64,000 bases of DNA from the NCBI RefSeq assembly GCF_042658365.1, contig NZ_JBHSQC010000008.1. One strand, written 5' to 3'. This DNA is from Carnobacterium_A antarcticum (GTDB lineage Bacteria > Bacillota > Bacilli > Lactobacillales > Carnobacteriaceae). The notes under the pieces are model-generated. The model was given only the letters and a program-made list of their open reading frames with translations, did not search any database and was not told the DNA's origin. The translations under genes and the position numbers were made by a program. This document shows, piece after piece, positions 14,716 to 24,900 of the stretch (positions are counted from its first letter, which is position 1; each line of letters begins with the position of its first letter).

Positions 14716-14744
14716 TTGGCTTTTAAATAAAAAAGGAGTAAAAT
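14716..14744 (+). promoter_or_regulatory. Promoter of the 79-residue orphan gene
   Basis: TTGGCT at 14716-14721 and TAAAAT at 14739-14744 are spaced by 17 bases, about 35 bases before the start codon. Confidence 0.6.
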
Positions 14745-14777
14745 AGTAAAAGGTTAAAGAAAGGAGATGAATTTATT

Positions 14778-15017
14778 ATGAATCAAGCAACCATTGAAAA
14801 AGTTTGGCAAATCAAAGGTTTATTGTTTAAAAATGATGATTACCCGTTGGCTTTAGACTTAGAAGATAGCGAAAATCGTGTATTGATGCGTTACATCATT
14901 GTTGACGCTCATTCTTCAGATTATCAAAATGGCTTGGAAATCGGCTACAACGCTGGTGAATTCCAAGTGTACGCGAACAAAGAAACGGCTAAAAAAAGTT
15001 TATATTCTATTGCATAA
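14778..15017 (+). CDS. Small conserved-looking protein of unknown function
   Basis: I do not recognise this 79-residue protein. It is acidic, has no signal peptide or membrane segment, and alternates short hydrophobic and charged stretches like a small alpha-beta fold (YPLALDLEDSENRVLMRYII). It is very likely real: an AAAGGAGATG binding site precedes ATG, a promoter lies upstream, and two terminators follow. It is transcribed alone, divergently from lspA. No function is proposed. Confidence 0.75.
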   Translation: MNQATIEKVWQIKGLLFKNDDYPLALDLEDSENRVLMRYIIVDAHSSDYQNGLEIGYNAGEFQVYANKETAKKSLYSIA

Positions 15018-15062
15018 ATAGACTGAGCAATTCGTCCATGAGAGTTGCAGTCTATTTTATCT
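15017..15062 (+). terminator. First terminator after the orphan gene
   Basis: Arms AATAGACTG at 15017-15025 and CAGTCTATT at 15048-15056, followed by a T-rich tail. The loop is long (22 bases). It starts at the stop codon. Confidence 0.6.
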
Positions 15063-15070
15063 TTTTTTAA

Positions 15071-15106
15071 AATCCCTCCATTTAATGGATGTGGATTATT
15101 TTTTTT
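15071..15106 (+). terminator. Second, tandem terminator after the orphan gene
   Basis: A nested hairpin (AATCC/GGATT enclosing TCCAT-TTA-ATGGA) is followed by eight T at 15099-15106. From here to 15376 I see no gene, only the upstream region of the YkyA gene with weak inverted repeats such as CGATTG/CAATCG at 15169-15200. Confidence 0.7.
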
Positions 15107-15231
15107 GCTTTTTTATCAAGCCTGCCTACACTCTTCATATAATTCAAAGCAGCTTTTGAAAAGACAAACGATTGTTTTTACGGAATTTTTTATTCAATCG
15201 TAAGGAATATACTGAAAACAAGAGTTATCTC

Positions 15232-15260
15232 TTGGGTAACATTCCTACTTTTGATATACT
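15232..15260 (+). promoter_or_regulatory. Possible promoter of the cell-surface cluster
   Basis: TTGGGT at 15232-15237 and TATACT at 15255-15260 with a 17-base spacer, about 115 bases before the YkyA start. The -35 is poor, so this is a candidate only. Confidence 0.4.
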
Positions 15261-15376
15261 GATAGAGTTCTTATGTAACGGTGTTGGATAAGAATAAGCA
15301 TGTTCTTACTACATAATGATGGTTAAAAATCAGTGGTAAAGACAATAGACTACATAATAAAAGGAGATTTATATTT

Positions 15377-16018
15377 ATGAAGAAACGATCCAAAACGGTT
15401 TATGCCTTAGCGACGTCTTTATTTTTAGCTGGTTGCGCCAATGATGGAATTGCTGATGCTACAAAAAGCATTGAAGCCATTGAACCAGAAGAAAAAACGG
15501 TACTGACTGAGTTAAATGCTATAACAGAACAAGAAAAAGCTTTACAAAAAATGTTTGAAGACAGTCTAGCTGAGGATAATAGCTCCAGCCAATTTTCAGA
15601 CGGCAGCTCTCCTGTTTTTGAAAATATCGAAGCACGCACAACTTCTCTAACGACTATTAAAGAAGCCAACTCTGAAATAGAAACCATTCAAAAGGATTTG
15701 TCCGAAAATGATGGTGATAAAGTACCCAAAGAGCAAATAGATGCTTTGACTAAAGAAATGGGAACCCTTACCGACTCTCTCGATACTTATTCAACCCAGT
15801 ATGAAAAATCATTATCCGAAGAAGAAGAGTATTTTAAATCGCTTGCTGCTGAAGATGCTACCTACGAAACATTAACAGACGGCATCACTAAACTAAATGA
15901 ACAAGACGCTAAAACAAAAGAGCTTTTGCAACAACTAAATGAACAATTTAAAGCATTGGATAAACAACGCAATGAAGCAGAAAAAGCTGTACAATCTGTC
16001 AACGATTCATCTAAATAA
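15377..16018 (+). CDS. YkyA-family cell-wall-associated lipoprotein
   Basis: A 213-residue secreted lipoprotein. The signal peptide ends in the lipobox LAGC (cysteine about residue 20), so the mature protein is lipid-anchored outside the membrane. The rest is almost entirely helical, charged and heptad-like, as in the YkyA family (putative cell-wall binding lipoprotein), whose biochemical role is unknown. The start has an AAGGAG site. It leads a three-gene unit with a deacetylase 27 bases downstream, which suggests a role at the cell wall (inference). Confidence 0.85.
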   Translation: MKKRSKTVYALATSLFLAGCANDGIADATKSIEAIEPEEKTVLTELNAITEQEKALQKMFEDSLAEDNSSSQFSDGSSPVFENIEARTTSLTTIKEANSEIETIQKDLSENDGDKVPKEQIDALTKEMGTLTDSLDTYSTQYEKSLSEEEEYFKSLAAEDATYETLTDGITKLNEQDAKTKELLQQLNEQFKALDKQRNEAEKAVQSVNDSSK

Positions 16019-16045
16019 ACGACAACTTATAGGAGTGATACTAAA

Positions 16046-16909
16046 ATGAAACAAACAATTATGGGGTTAACGTTGATGAGCGCCTTGATTTTAAGTGGCT
16101 GCCAAACTAGCGATTCTTCATCCGCAAAAGAAAGCTCATCTGACTCTGCACTTACCCAGTCCATGCAATCTAGTTCGGAAACAGCTAATTCTACGAGCGA
16201 ATCACAAACCTCTTCTGAAGAAGCAGTAAAAGAAAGTGAAGAACAGCCTGCCGCATACAAATACCGTGTAAATCCAGCGAATTCTGTGATTGAACCGATC
16301 AATGCCGATGATGAATCAAAAGTCGTTTTATTGACCTTTGATGATGCTCCTGATGAGCATGCTGTTGAAATTGCAACCAAGTTAAAAGACATTGGCGCTC
16401 CCGCTATTTTCTTTATTAATGGGATGTTCATCGAGTCTGATGAAGGAAAAGAAAAATTGAAAGAAATTTATGATATGGGCTTTGAAATCGGGAACCATAC
16501 TCAAACTCACCCTGACTTAAGCACGCTTAGTCCTGAAGAAGAACGGAAAGAAATTTTGGAAACCAACGATTTGATCTATGATGCTATCGGTATAAAACCT
16601 CGTTTCTTCCGTGCTCCATTTGGTATCACAACGGATACAACAGACGAAATAATGGCTGAAGAAAAAATGGTTTCTATGACTTGGACCTATGGCTATGATT
16701 GGGAAGCCGATTATCAAGATGCAACAGCTTTAACCGATATTATGCTACATACTGAATACTTAAACGATGGAGCTAATTTGTTGATGCATGACCGTACTTG
16801 GACCAATGAAGCAGCTGTCGACATTGCAGAAGGTCTAAAAGATCAAGGCTATACTTGGGTCGACCCTGCTTTACTTGAATCACCAGAAAGAGAGGTACCA
16901 AACGAATGA
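16046..16909 (+). CDS. Polysaccharide deacetylase lipoprotein (CE4/NodB domain)
   Basis: A membrane-anchored, extracellular deacetylase of N-acetylated glycans. The signal peptide ends in LSGC (lipobox, cysteine about residue 19), followed by a Ser/Thr/Glu-rich linker to about residue 75. The NodB domain shows all five family motifs: TFDDAP (catalytic and metal aspartates), NHTQTHPD (metal histidines), RAPFG, GYDWEAD and LLMHD. Substrate could be peptidoglycan, a wall polymer or an exopolysaccharide. Its stop codon overlaps the start of a putative glycoside hydrolase gene by four bases, so the two are translationally coupled. Confidence 0.9.
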   Translation: MKQTIMGLTLMSALILSGCQTSDSSSAKESSSDSALTQSMQSSSETANSTSESQTSSEEAVKESEEQPAAYKYRVNPANSVIEPINADDESKVVLLTFDDAPDEHAVEIATKLKDIGAPAIFFINGMFIESDEGKEKLKEIYDMGFEIGNHTQTHPDLSTLSPEEERKEILETNDLIYDAIGIKPRFFRAPFGITTDTTDEIMAEEKMVSMTWTYGYDWEADYQDATALTDIMLHTEYLNDGANLLMHDRTWTNEAAVDIAEGLKDQGYTWVDPALLESPEREVPNE

Positions 16910-18120
16910 AAAACAATAAAAAATGGATAGGAACACTTCTATTAAGTGCAGCCTTCTTCCTAAGCATGCCTTTTGCGGTACAAGCAGAGGAAACGGAACA
17001 AAAAGAACCCATCGCAATCAATGATCAGCCTTTATTAAGCATTCCAGAAAAATTTCCGGCGCAATTTGCTTACGATTCAGGAATTGACATCCCTTATCCT
17101 GAAAAAGGCGTTAAAGGCATCTACGTAACAGCTTATTCAGCTGGCGGAACAGATAAAATGGCTGAATTGACGGATTTTGTCAAATCCAGTGGTTTGAACT
17201 CAATGGTCATCGATGTTAAAGATGATGAAGGAAGCATGACCATGGATATTGGTTCTGAAAATGAAATCGTCCAACAAAGTACACAAGATTACGTAACCGA
17301 TCCACAAGCTATGTTGAAGCAGTTAGAAAAAGATGAAATTTATCCAATCGGGCGTATTGTTGTCTTTAAAGACACGTTGCTTGCCGAAGCTAGACCAGAC
17401 CTCTCTTTTAAACGTGCAGATGGCAGTGTTTGGAAAAACAGCAATGGCGATGCTTTTGTCAACCCCTTCTCTAAAGAAGTTTGGGACTACAACGTTGAAG
17501 TCGCTAAACAAGCGGCTAAAATGGGATTCAAAGAAATCCAATTTGATTACGTGCGGTTCCCAGAAGGTTTTGAGACTCAAAGCGATTCTTTAGATTACAC
17601 ACACGGAGATTACGATACGAAGAACTTGGATGAAGTTCAACAACGTGTTGAAGCCGTCACTGACTTTGTCAAATACGCTCGTGAAGAACTAAAACCTTAT
17701 GGTGTTGAAGTTTCTGTCGATATTTTTGGTTATGCTGCTACCGTACCGGAAGCTCCTGGTATTGGCCAAAACTTCAGTAAAATATCGGAAAACGTTGATG
17801 TTATTTCTTCAATGATTTACCCAAGTCACTGGGGCTCGTATTTTGGTATTGGAAAACCTGATTTAGAACCTTACAAGCTAGTCTCTGAATACATGAAAGT
17901 TGAGAACGAACTGTTAGGCGGTTTAGATACGCCACCACAATCACGACCATGGTTGCAAGACTTTACAGCTTCTTATTTAGGTGCTGGAAATTATATGAAT
18001 TACGGCGCACCGCAAGTAGAAGATCAAGTCAAAGCGTTGCATGAAGCCGGTGTAGATGAATTCTTATTATGGGATGCAAACAATACCTATACCCCTGGCG
18101 TTAACTACAATTTTAATTAA
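16906..18120 (+). CDS. Secreted putative glycoside hydrolase (DUF4015 family)
   Basis: A 404-residue exported protein with a cleavable signal peptide (about residues 1-28, ending AVQAEE) and a TIM-barrel-like domain of the putative glycosyl hydrolase family DUF4015. Family-like blocks include GVKGIYVTAYSAGG, VIDVKDDEGSM, YPIGRIVVFKD, IQFDYVRFPEG, VDIFGYA and SSMIYPSHWG. The acidic residues in these blocks are plausible catalytic groups. The substrate is unknown; coupling to a CE4 deacetylase suggests a glycan modified by both. A strong terminator follows. Confidence 0.85.
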   Translation: MKNNKKWIGTLLLSAAFFLSMPFAVQAEETEQKEPIAINDQPLLSIPEKFPAQFAYDSGIDIPYPEKGVKGIYVTAYSAGGTDKMAELTDFVKSSGLNSMVIDVKDDEGSMTMDIGSENEIVQQSTQDYVTDPQAMLKQLEKDEIYPIGRIVVFKDTLLAEARPDLSFKRADGSVWKNSNGDAFVNPFSKEVWDYNVEVAKQAAKMGFKEIQFDYVRFPEGFETQSDSLDYTHGDYDTKNLDEVQQRVEAVTDFVKYAREELKPYGVEVSVDIFGYAATVPEAPGIGQNFSKISENVDVISSMIYPSHWGSYFGIGKPDLEPYKLVSEYMKVENELLGGLDTPPQSRPWLQDFTASYLGAGNYMNYGAPQVEDQVKALHEAGVDEFLLWDANNTYTPGVNYNFN

Positions 18121-18163
18121 AAAAAACCACTCATCGAAATTATTTTCGATGAGTGGTTTTTTC
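18121..18163. terminator. Bidirectional terminator between the hydrolase and rexA
   Basis: Long arms (AAAACCACTCATCGAAA and its complement) with a three-base loop, A-rich on one side and T-rich on the other. It can serve both convergent genes. Confidence 0.92.
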
Positions 18164-18174
18164 TTTAGGAAGAA

Positions 18175-21100
18175 TCAAATAGTGATGATTTCTCCACTCG
18201 CTAATAAACACAGATAGGCTGCCGTAACCGGCTTATCTAAAATAGATTCCAAAGCCATTCGATAAAGATTCATTTGCCCTTTGTACTTTTCTAACATTTT
18301 TTCTCCAGCATCGCGACCGTAACGAGCTACTTGATCGGTTTTATAATCAAAAAGGATCAGTTCCTTATCAAATTCAAGATACCCATCAACGATACCATGG
18401 ACAAGAATTTTATCTTCTGCTGCTTCTTCTAAATCCGTAAAAATAGTTTCTGCTGCTAACAGCAATGAAAAAGGCGCTTCTCTATGCACATGATTCGGAT
18501 GAGCCAGAAGCAATTGTCCAATGGTTGTTTGGAAGAAGCGTAAGATGTTTCCAACTTCAATTTTTTCAGCAATTTCGTGCTGCAGCATTCCCCGTCTGAT
18601 CAAGTCTGCAATCAACTCGTTGACTGTCTCCACTGTTACTGGAACGCTCAAATCAATCGACTGCATCACAAGGTGAGTGCCGGTGCCGATTTCTGCACTG
18701 GTAGGTGCTGTCATTTCAGCCATGAACTTCGGCCGGGCCAAGGTATCTTCTATATAACGATTTTGATTCCGCGGCTGATTGATATCAATTTTAACCATTT
18801 GACCATCGTCCGGTTCTTCGAACAAGCGTTTGATTTCAGAAACGGATTGGTAACTGGTGGTATGCGTTGCACTTTCATAGCGGTATTGGTAATCCATTAA
18901 AGCAATGGCTTCGTTTAATAATGGATACTCTTGTTTTGTTTGTTCATTTTTTGAAATAGCTGTATCTAATTTTTCAATCCACTGTTCATCAGGTACTAGA
19001 TCTTGTTGAATCATTTGTTGTTGGATCATCGTTTCATTATAGAAATGAATGGAAAATTTAGCCGGATGCTGGCTGATCGAGCCATTTTTAGCAGTGACAG
19101 ACAAGTAATCATTTTGACTGTCTGGATGCCGGACTAATGCTAAGCCCACCCACTTCATTAAACTGTTAGCAGTAAACCGTATATCGTTTGGCAGAACAGT
19201 TGCTTGGTGAGCAGCGACGACTCCCCACTCTTTCCAAGCCGCTTCTTCATTTTTGTAGGAACCGACTAAAAACAGCTTTTCTTCAGCTCTTGTCAGAGCT
19301 ACATACAATTTTCGCATTTCTTCTGACAACAATTTGTTTTTCTTTTCAACTTTTAAGGCGATCTCTGGCAGTGTTTGGTATCGGATACGGCGTTCTAGGT
19401 CTTTAAAGTCTGTTCCGACCCCGTATTCTTCATTGAATAAATACCCTTTGCGGATGTCTTGTAAATTAAACCGTTTAGTCAGATCCAGCACAAACACAAC
19501 CGGAAATTCTAACCCCTTGCTTGCGTGGATCGTCATTACGCGAACCGCATCTTCATCGGTAGTGATGGCGGTTGGTTCAGCTAGATCTTTATCTTTGTCT
19601 TGCATTTTTTCGATAAAGCGGACAAATTGGAAGAGTCCTTTAAAGCTGGTTTTTTCATAACTGGCTGCACGTTCATATAAAGCATGTAAATTAGCTTTCC
19701 GCTGTCTTCCTGAGCTCATACCGCTGACATAGTCCAGAAAATGAGTATCTTCATAAATAGACCAAATCAAATCTACTAAATGGTTTCTGCGGGCTTCTTC
19801 ACGCCATTTCGTTAAACGATTTAAAAAGACTTGAACTTTGTGGTAAAGCACAGTCGTAAATCGGCTGGCTTTATCTGATCCGGAATAGCTGGCATGGAAA
19901 GCCAACAGTGCTTCATAATAGTCGCCTGTTTTTTGGCTGATGCGAATGGAAGCTAATTCATTTTCATTTAAGCCAACAATCGGCGAACGCAATACAGCAG
20001 CTAACGGAATATCTTGGTAAGGATTATCAATTACTTTTAATAATGACATCATGATGGTGATCTCGGTTGTTTGGAAGTAATTTTGTGTGTCGTTGACTTG
20101 TAACGGAATGGCAAGCTGTTTAAAAACCTCCAGCAAGACTAAATTATTTTTTTTAGTGGGTGTGAGTAAAACGATATCTTGATAACGAATGGGCCGATTC
20201 ATCTTGGTTTTTTTATCGTAAATTGGAAACTCTTCTCGAATCAATTGTTGAATCTTTTGGCCAACCATCAGTAACTCACCTTCTGTTTTATCATCGATCC
20301 GCATATCCCGCTCCAATGGTTCTTCTTCGGTTTCTCCGGGGGTATCTATTCCTTTTTCGTAAATCAGCAGTTCTGTTTCATGCTGATTCATTTCAGGAAA
20401 TGCTGTAAACCCTTGGATAAGTTTGGCTGATTCGTCATAGTCCATTTGCCCCACAGCTTTATCCATCAATTGTTCAAATATGAAATTGGTGAACTGGAGT
20501 ACTTCTCCCCGAGAACGGAAATTCTCGGCTAAAATAATCCGTTCTCCGCCTTCTTGCTGACCATATCGTTCATATTTTGATAAGAATAAACCTGGATCGG
20601 CTAAACGAAAAGAATAAATCGATTGCTTCACATCGCCAACCATAAATAGATTGCCGGCTTGTGAAAGATCTTGTACAAGCCAATGCAAAATGTTTTCTTG
20701 TAATTGATTGATATCTTGGTATTCATCAACCATCACTTCTTTGAATTTCTCTTTGTAATGCTGTGAGGCTTCGGTCGCTGACCACTGACCATTCTCATAG
20801 CGGGCCAGGATCTGTAAAGTTAAATGTTCCAAGTCATTGAAATCCAACAAGTTCCGTTCGCTTTTACGAGCGCGATAAGCTTCTGTAAAGACATTTGTAA
20901 CACGCGCCATTTCATCAACAAGCGGTGCTGCTTGTTTCATAATGTCGATCTGCTTCTCCAGAGGTGTGGTAAAATAAGAAAGCTGCATTTCGCTGTACCG
21001 TTTTTTAACTTGGTCACGTAATTCTTTCATGTCGCTGCCAACTTCTTTTATCGCTTCATCCGTTGCTTTTTTGACGGCTTTCCAACGAACAAATTCAAAA

Positions 21101-21963
21101 GCTTCAACCGTTTGATAAGCTGCTTCATAATTATCTTCTTGAATAAATGTTATTAGCTCTTTCAAGTGTGCGGCTTCACGCGCAACAATTTCAGTTTGAG
21201 TGCTTAGCTCCTCTGTACCTTCCCCTAATTTTTCTGCAGTTTCAGAAAGTTCAATTAAACTTACTAGAATATCTGATATTTGAGGTTTTAATAACTCTTG
21301 GTACAATATGTCATCACCAAAAGAAGTTTGGTCTACTGTATATAATTCGGATAAGCGTTCCAGCCACTCAGCAGGATTAGGATTGGCTCTAGAAAACTCA
21401 TACAAAGAAAAAATCAATTCCGTTAGACCCGTGTCGCTTCGGTCATTGGAGTACGCACCAGCTAATTCTTTAAAAAAGCTCGTTTCTTCCCCATAAAGCT
21501 CTTCTCTGACCTCTTCCCAAACGTCTTCTTTCAATAGGAGGATTTCTGTTTCATCTGTTAACAAACGAAAAACAGGATCTAAATCAATTAGATAATAATA
21601 GCGTCGAATCACTTGTAAACAAAACGCATGCAAGGTACTGATCGATGCTTGTGATAATAGAGATAATTGACGAATCAAATGTCGTTTTTCATCCGGCTCG
21701 CTTTCGTTAGTAACAGCTTGCTGAATCGCCGTTTGTATGCGTTCTTTCATTTCTCTGGCTGCTGCTTCAGTGTAAGTTACGATCAACAACTCATCAACAT
21801 TTGTTCCTGCTTTGATTTTTTCAATCACCCGCTGGACTAAAACCGTTGTTTTTCCTGAACCAGCAGAAGCAGAGACCAGAATATTGTGCCCCGCTTCATA
21901 AATAGCTTGCCATTGGCCATCTGTAAAGCGGCTGTTTTCCGGTTTGATTGGAATAAGACTCAT
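18175..21963 (-). CDS. rexA: ATP-dependent helicase/nuclease subunit A
   Basis: The motor and nuclease subunit of the RexAB (AddAB-type) enzyme, which processes double-strand breaks and loads recombinase; cytoplasmic, DNA-bound. The 1262 residues contain a UvrD-like helicase with Walker A ASAGSGKTTVLV (about 32-43), Walker B-like VDEYQDIN, AENFRSRGE, and MTIHASKGLEFPVVFVLDL. A C-terminal RecB-type nuclease domain follows (VHGIVDGYLEF and LFDYKTD). Its start overlaps the end of rexB by four bases. Confidence 0.96.
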   Translation of the reverse strand: MSLIPIKPENSRFTDGQWQAIYEAGHNILVSASAGSGKTTVLVQRVIEKIKAGTNVDELLIVTYTEAAAREMKERIQTAIQQAVTNESEPDEKRHLIRQLSLLSQASISTLHAFCLQVIRRYYYLIDLDPVFRLLTDETEILLLKEDVWEEVREELYGEETSFFKELAGAYSNDRSDTGLTELIFSLYEFSRANPNPAEWLERLSELYTVDQTSFGDDILYQELLKPQISDILVSLIELSETAEKLGEGTEELSTQTEIVAREAAHLKELITFIQEDNYEAAYQTVEAFEFVRWKAVKKATDEAIKEVGSDMKELRDQVKKRYSEMQLSYFTTPLEKQIDIMKQAAPLVDEMARVTNVFTEAYRARKSERNLLDFNDLEHLTLQILARYENGQWSATEASQHYKEKFKEVMVDEYQDINQLQENILHWLVQDLSQAGNLFMVGDVKQSIYSFRLADPGLFLSKYERYGQQEGGERIILAENFRSRGEVLQFTNFIFEQLMDKAVGQMDYDESAKLIQGFTAFPEMNQHETELLIYEKGIDTPGETEEEPLERDMRIDDKTEGELLMVGQKIQQLIREEFPIYDKKTKMNRPIRYQDIVLLTPTKKNNLVLLEVFKQLAIPLQVNDTQNYFQTTEITIMMSLLKVIDNPYQDIPLAAVLRSPIVGLNENELASIRISQKTGDYYEALLAFHASYSGSDKASRFTTVLYHKVQVFLNRLTKWREEARRNHLVDLIWSIYEDTHFLDYVSGMSSGRQRKANLHALYERAASYEKTSFKGLFQFVRFIEKMQDKDKDLAEPTAITTDEDAVRVMTIHASKGLEFPVVFVLDLTKRFNLQDIRKGYLFNEEYGVGTDFKDLERRIRYQTLPEIALKVEKKNKLLSEEMRKLYVALTRAEEKLFLVGSYKNEEAAWKEWGVVAAHQATVLPNDIRFTANSLMKWVGLALVRHPDSQNDYLSVTAKNGSISQHPAKFSIHFYNETMIQQQMIQQDLVPDEQWIEKLDTAISKNEQTKQEYPLLNEAIALMDYQYRYESATHTTSYQSVSEIKRLFEEPDDGQMVKIDINQPRNQNRYIEDTLARPKFMAEMTAPTSAEIGTGTHLVMQSIDLSVPVTVETVNELIADLIRRGMLQHEIAEKIEVGNILRFFQTTIGQLLLAHPNHVHREAPFSLLLAAETIFTDLEEAAEDKILVHGIVDGYLEFDKELILFDYKTDQVARYGRDAGEKMLEKYKGQMNLYRMALESILDKPVTAAYLCLLASGEIITI

Positions 21964-24900
21964 TCTTCTTCCTCCTCTTCCTCATGCTGCATTTTTTCTA
22001 GAATTTCTTCACGCGATAATTTTTCCATTCGACGATAATTGTTTTCAGGAAGCATCGCATCAAATTGAGAAACAGCTCGTAATTCGCCATTAACTGAAGA
22101 AATAAATTGCCGTTTTTCATAAAAAGGATTGAGCGTGGTAACGCCATCCATGATTTTGTTTCCAGCGTCCAAAATCAATTTCTGATTGTGTTTTCGTAAA
22201 GCGGCCATTTCATCAAGAGTGACAAATTTTCGTGATTTAAGTGTTTCATTTTTCAATTGGTTAAATGGATAAATGAAAGAAGCAGTCGACGGCTCAATAG
22301 TCGGATCTAACGCCAATAGTAAGTCTTCTTCTTCTAATAAAAGGCCATCCAATTTGAACTGTTTCAACAGTTCATTGGTATAAGCTTGTTCATCTACCAG
22401 TTTATCGCCTTTGATGAAGGGATTTTTAACGTGTAGATAAAAAGCCCCTGCTGGTTTTGCTTCATGACCAATGAGTCGAGGTGCATTTGCAATCGCCGTG
22501 TCCAAATAGGTAATCATTTGCATCGCTAATCCATAATAGGCATCTTGGTAGTTAAAGGCATGAGCACTTGATTTATAATCTACAACGCTAAGGTAGTGCT
22601 GATGGTCGATTTCTACGGTATCTACACGGTCGATTTTACCGCGAATGTATAATTTTCCTCCGTTATTTAATGGAAAAGACAGTCCTTCGATTCCTTTTTG
22701 GTTCGCTAGTTGCCCAAAGAGCACTTCTGTCTGGACATTCCTCATATTTGTTCTTCTGCTTTGATTGCCGAGGGCCCAAGCCATCCTTCTAACCGTTTGG
22801 CCTAATTGGTCGCGAATAAACTTCATGCGGTTAGAAGCTGATAAAATAGCGAATTTAGACTTTCCGTAGAGAGACTCCAATACTTCGTTCGTAATAGCAT
22901 TCACTGTCTCCTGATCTAATTTATGGAAACGCAGATCGCGGCTCAAAAGAGATTTAAACAATTGATCTAAAGCATCATGGAAAAATTCTCCTGTTCCTGC
23001 TGGTGATAGTCCGAACACGTCTCTTTCTCTTAAGCGTAAACCGTACTGCAGAAAATGCGCGTAATGGTCCGCATAAAATGTTTCTAAACGAGAAACAGAC
23101 AAGTACAAATCTTTGCCGTATAAAGCAGTAGCAATGTCGGCTTTCAAAGGATGAGGTATATTTTTTTTCACTAAACTGACCAGTAAGTGATTAAAGGTTG
23201 GCGCAATGGCTTTCGTTCGTTTAAAGTACTGATATAATCCCATCCAAAAAGGCGATAACTGTCCTTTTTGATCTTGTTCTTTACGTAAAACCAATAACAA
23301 CTGGCTTAATGTGCTGCGTTGGGTTCCGATAAAATCAAGTAATTCAGCATTAGCCGGTGAGCTTAACGAACTAGCTTCTCCGACTTTGGCTTGGATCGGA
23401 ATATCGAAGCCTTTGACGATTCGATCTACATAAGGAGAGAGTTTAGGACTTTCCTTGGAGTCATTACTGGTGGGATACGTCATAATGAGTTTTTCTGATG
23501 AATTCAAAAATGCTTCATAAGCAATAAACGGTTCAGAAGCCATCATCGATTCCACGTTAGGTTTTAAATACTTGGTAGGATCTAAAAAATCAGCAAAAAC
23601 ACTGCGGTCTTCTTCGGTCAGAATCGTTTTATTTTCATTTTTTGCAGGAAGATGGACATCTGTCATTCCTAATAAAAACGTTACTTTTGCTGTTCCAATA
23701 CGCGTACTTTCCAGTCCGGAGTAGGTTACTTGATCGATACTGGGAGGTACGATGCTGTATGAAGCATTCTCAAAACCTGAAGCTAGGATTGTTTGGAAAC
23801 TCTCTAAATCAAAAGGGTCATCTCCTAGTACTTCTACATATTCATCTAACAGTTGTAAGAACGTTTGCCAAGTTTGTTCATGTTTTTTAGCAGTCTCTAA
23901 ATCATTTTGCTCAACCGCTTGATCTCGCCAAAAAGAAAGTTGTTTGTCGACGCCTATTTTTTCTAAGAAAATGTATAAGATTTTTGCGGCTTCTCCGCTC
24001 GTTTCAGCACCTTCTAATCGTTGGTAAAAAGGCAACAATGTATCTTTTAAGAACGTCCGTACCGTGTTAGCGATTTGTTCAATGCGTTGATCGGAATCGG
24101 ATTGGAAATCGCCGTCTTCATAATTAAATCGTGTGTAATGCCATGGTTTCTTCATCGTCCATTGATGTCCTTCATACCCATAGGCTAAAACAACGTTTTC
24201 TGTGACATCAATTTCTTCTCTAAAGGCATTGACTTGCTGTTGAAGAACAGCCACACGTGCGCTTCGCTCAGCTGGTAAATCGTTGTGTGTTTGCGGAACC
24301 AGTAATTCGGTTCGTAAAAATCGCATAATATCTGCATAACGCCAATTTCTGCGTTTGATGGACAATAAAGTATCTAAAAATTCCACCAGGGGATGTTGGT
24401 TCATCAAATCCGCGCTGTCAATAAAAGTCACGATTCCATTCTCACTAAAAATAGGCTCTAAAATCGTTAAATAATCTTCAATGTTTCGGGTCAATACTAA
24501 AATATCTTGGTAACGATAGTCTCCACTTTTTACCATTTTCCGAATTTCTTTCGCTACATGCTCAACTTCTGCTTGTTTATTCTCACCAGCCCAGACTTCG
24601 ATACAGTCTTCCATTGAAATTTGTTCCTTTGAACGATTATGATCGACAGGGGACAATTTGCTAGTTTCGACCCAAAAGTCTTCTAATTGATTCAACTCTT
24701 CACAATAAGATGCGTTCAGCTGGCGGATTATTCGATCAGGAGCGACTGGAATATTTTCAGAACGAGCTGCTTGATACAAATGATAATACGTTTCTCCGGC
24801 TGCTTGAAATAATTCATGCAGCTCTGGTTTTTCAGTAGGGTAACCTTTGTCAAGCGTCAAAGCAACGGTCACCTGCTTGGCTTTTTTCATCAAAGCTAAG

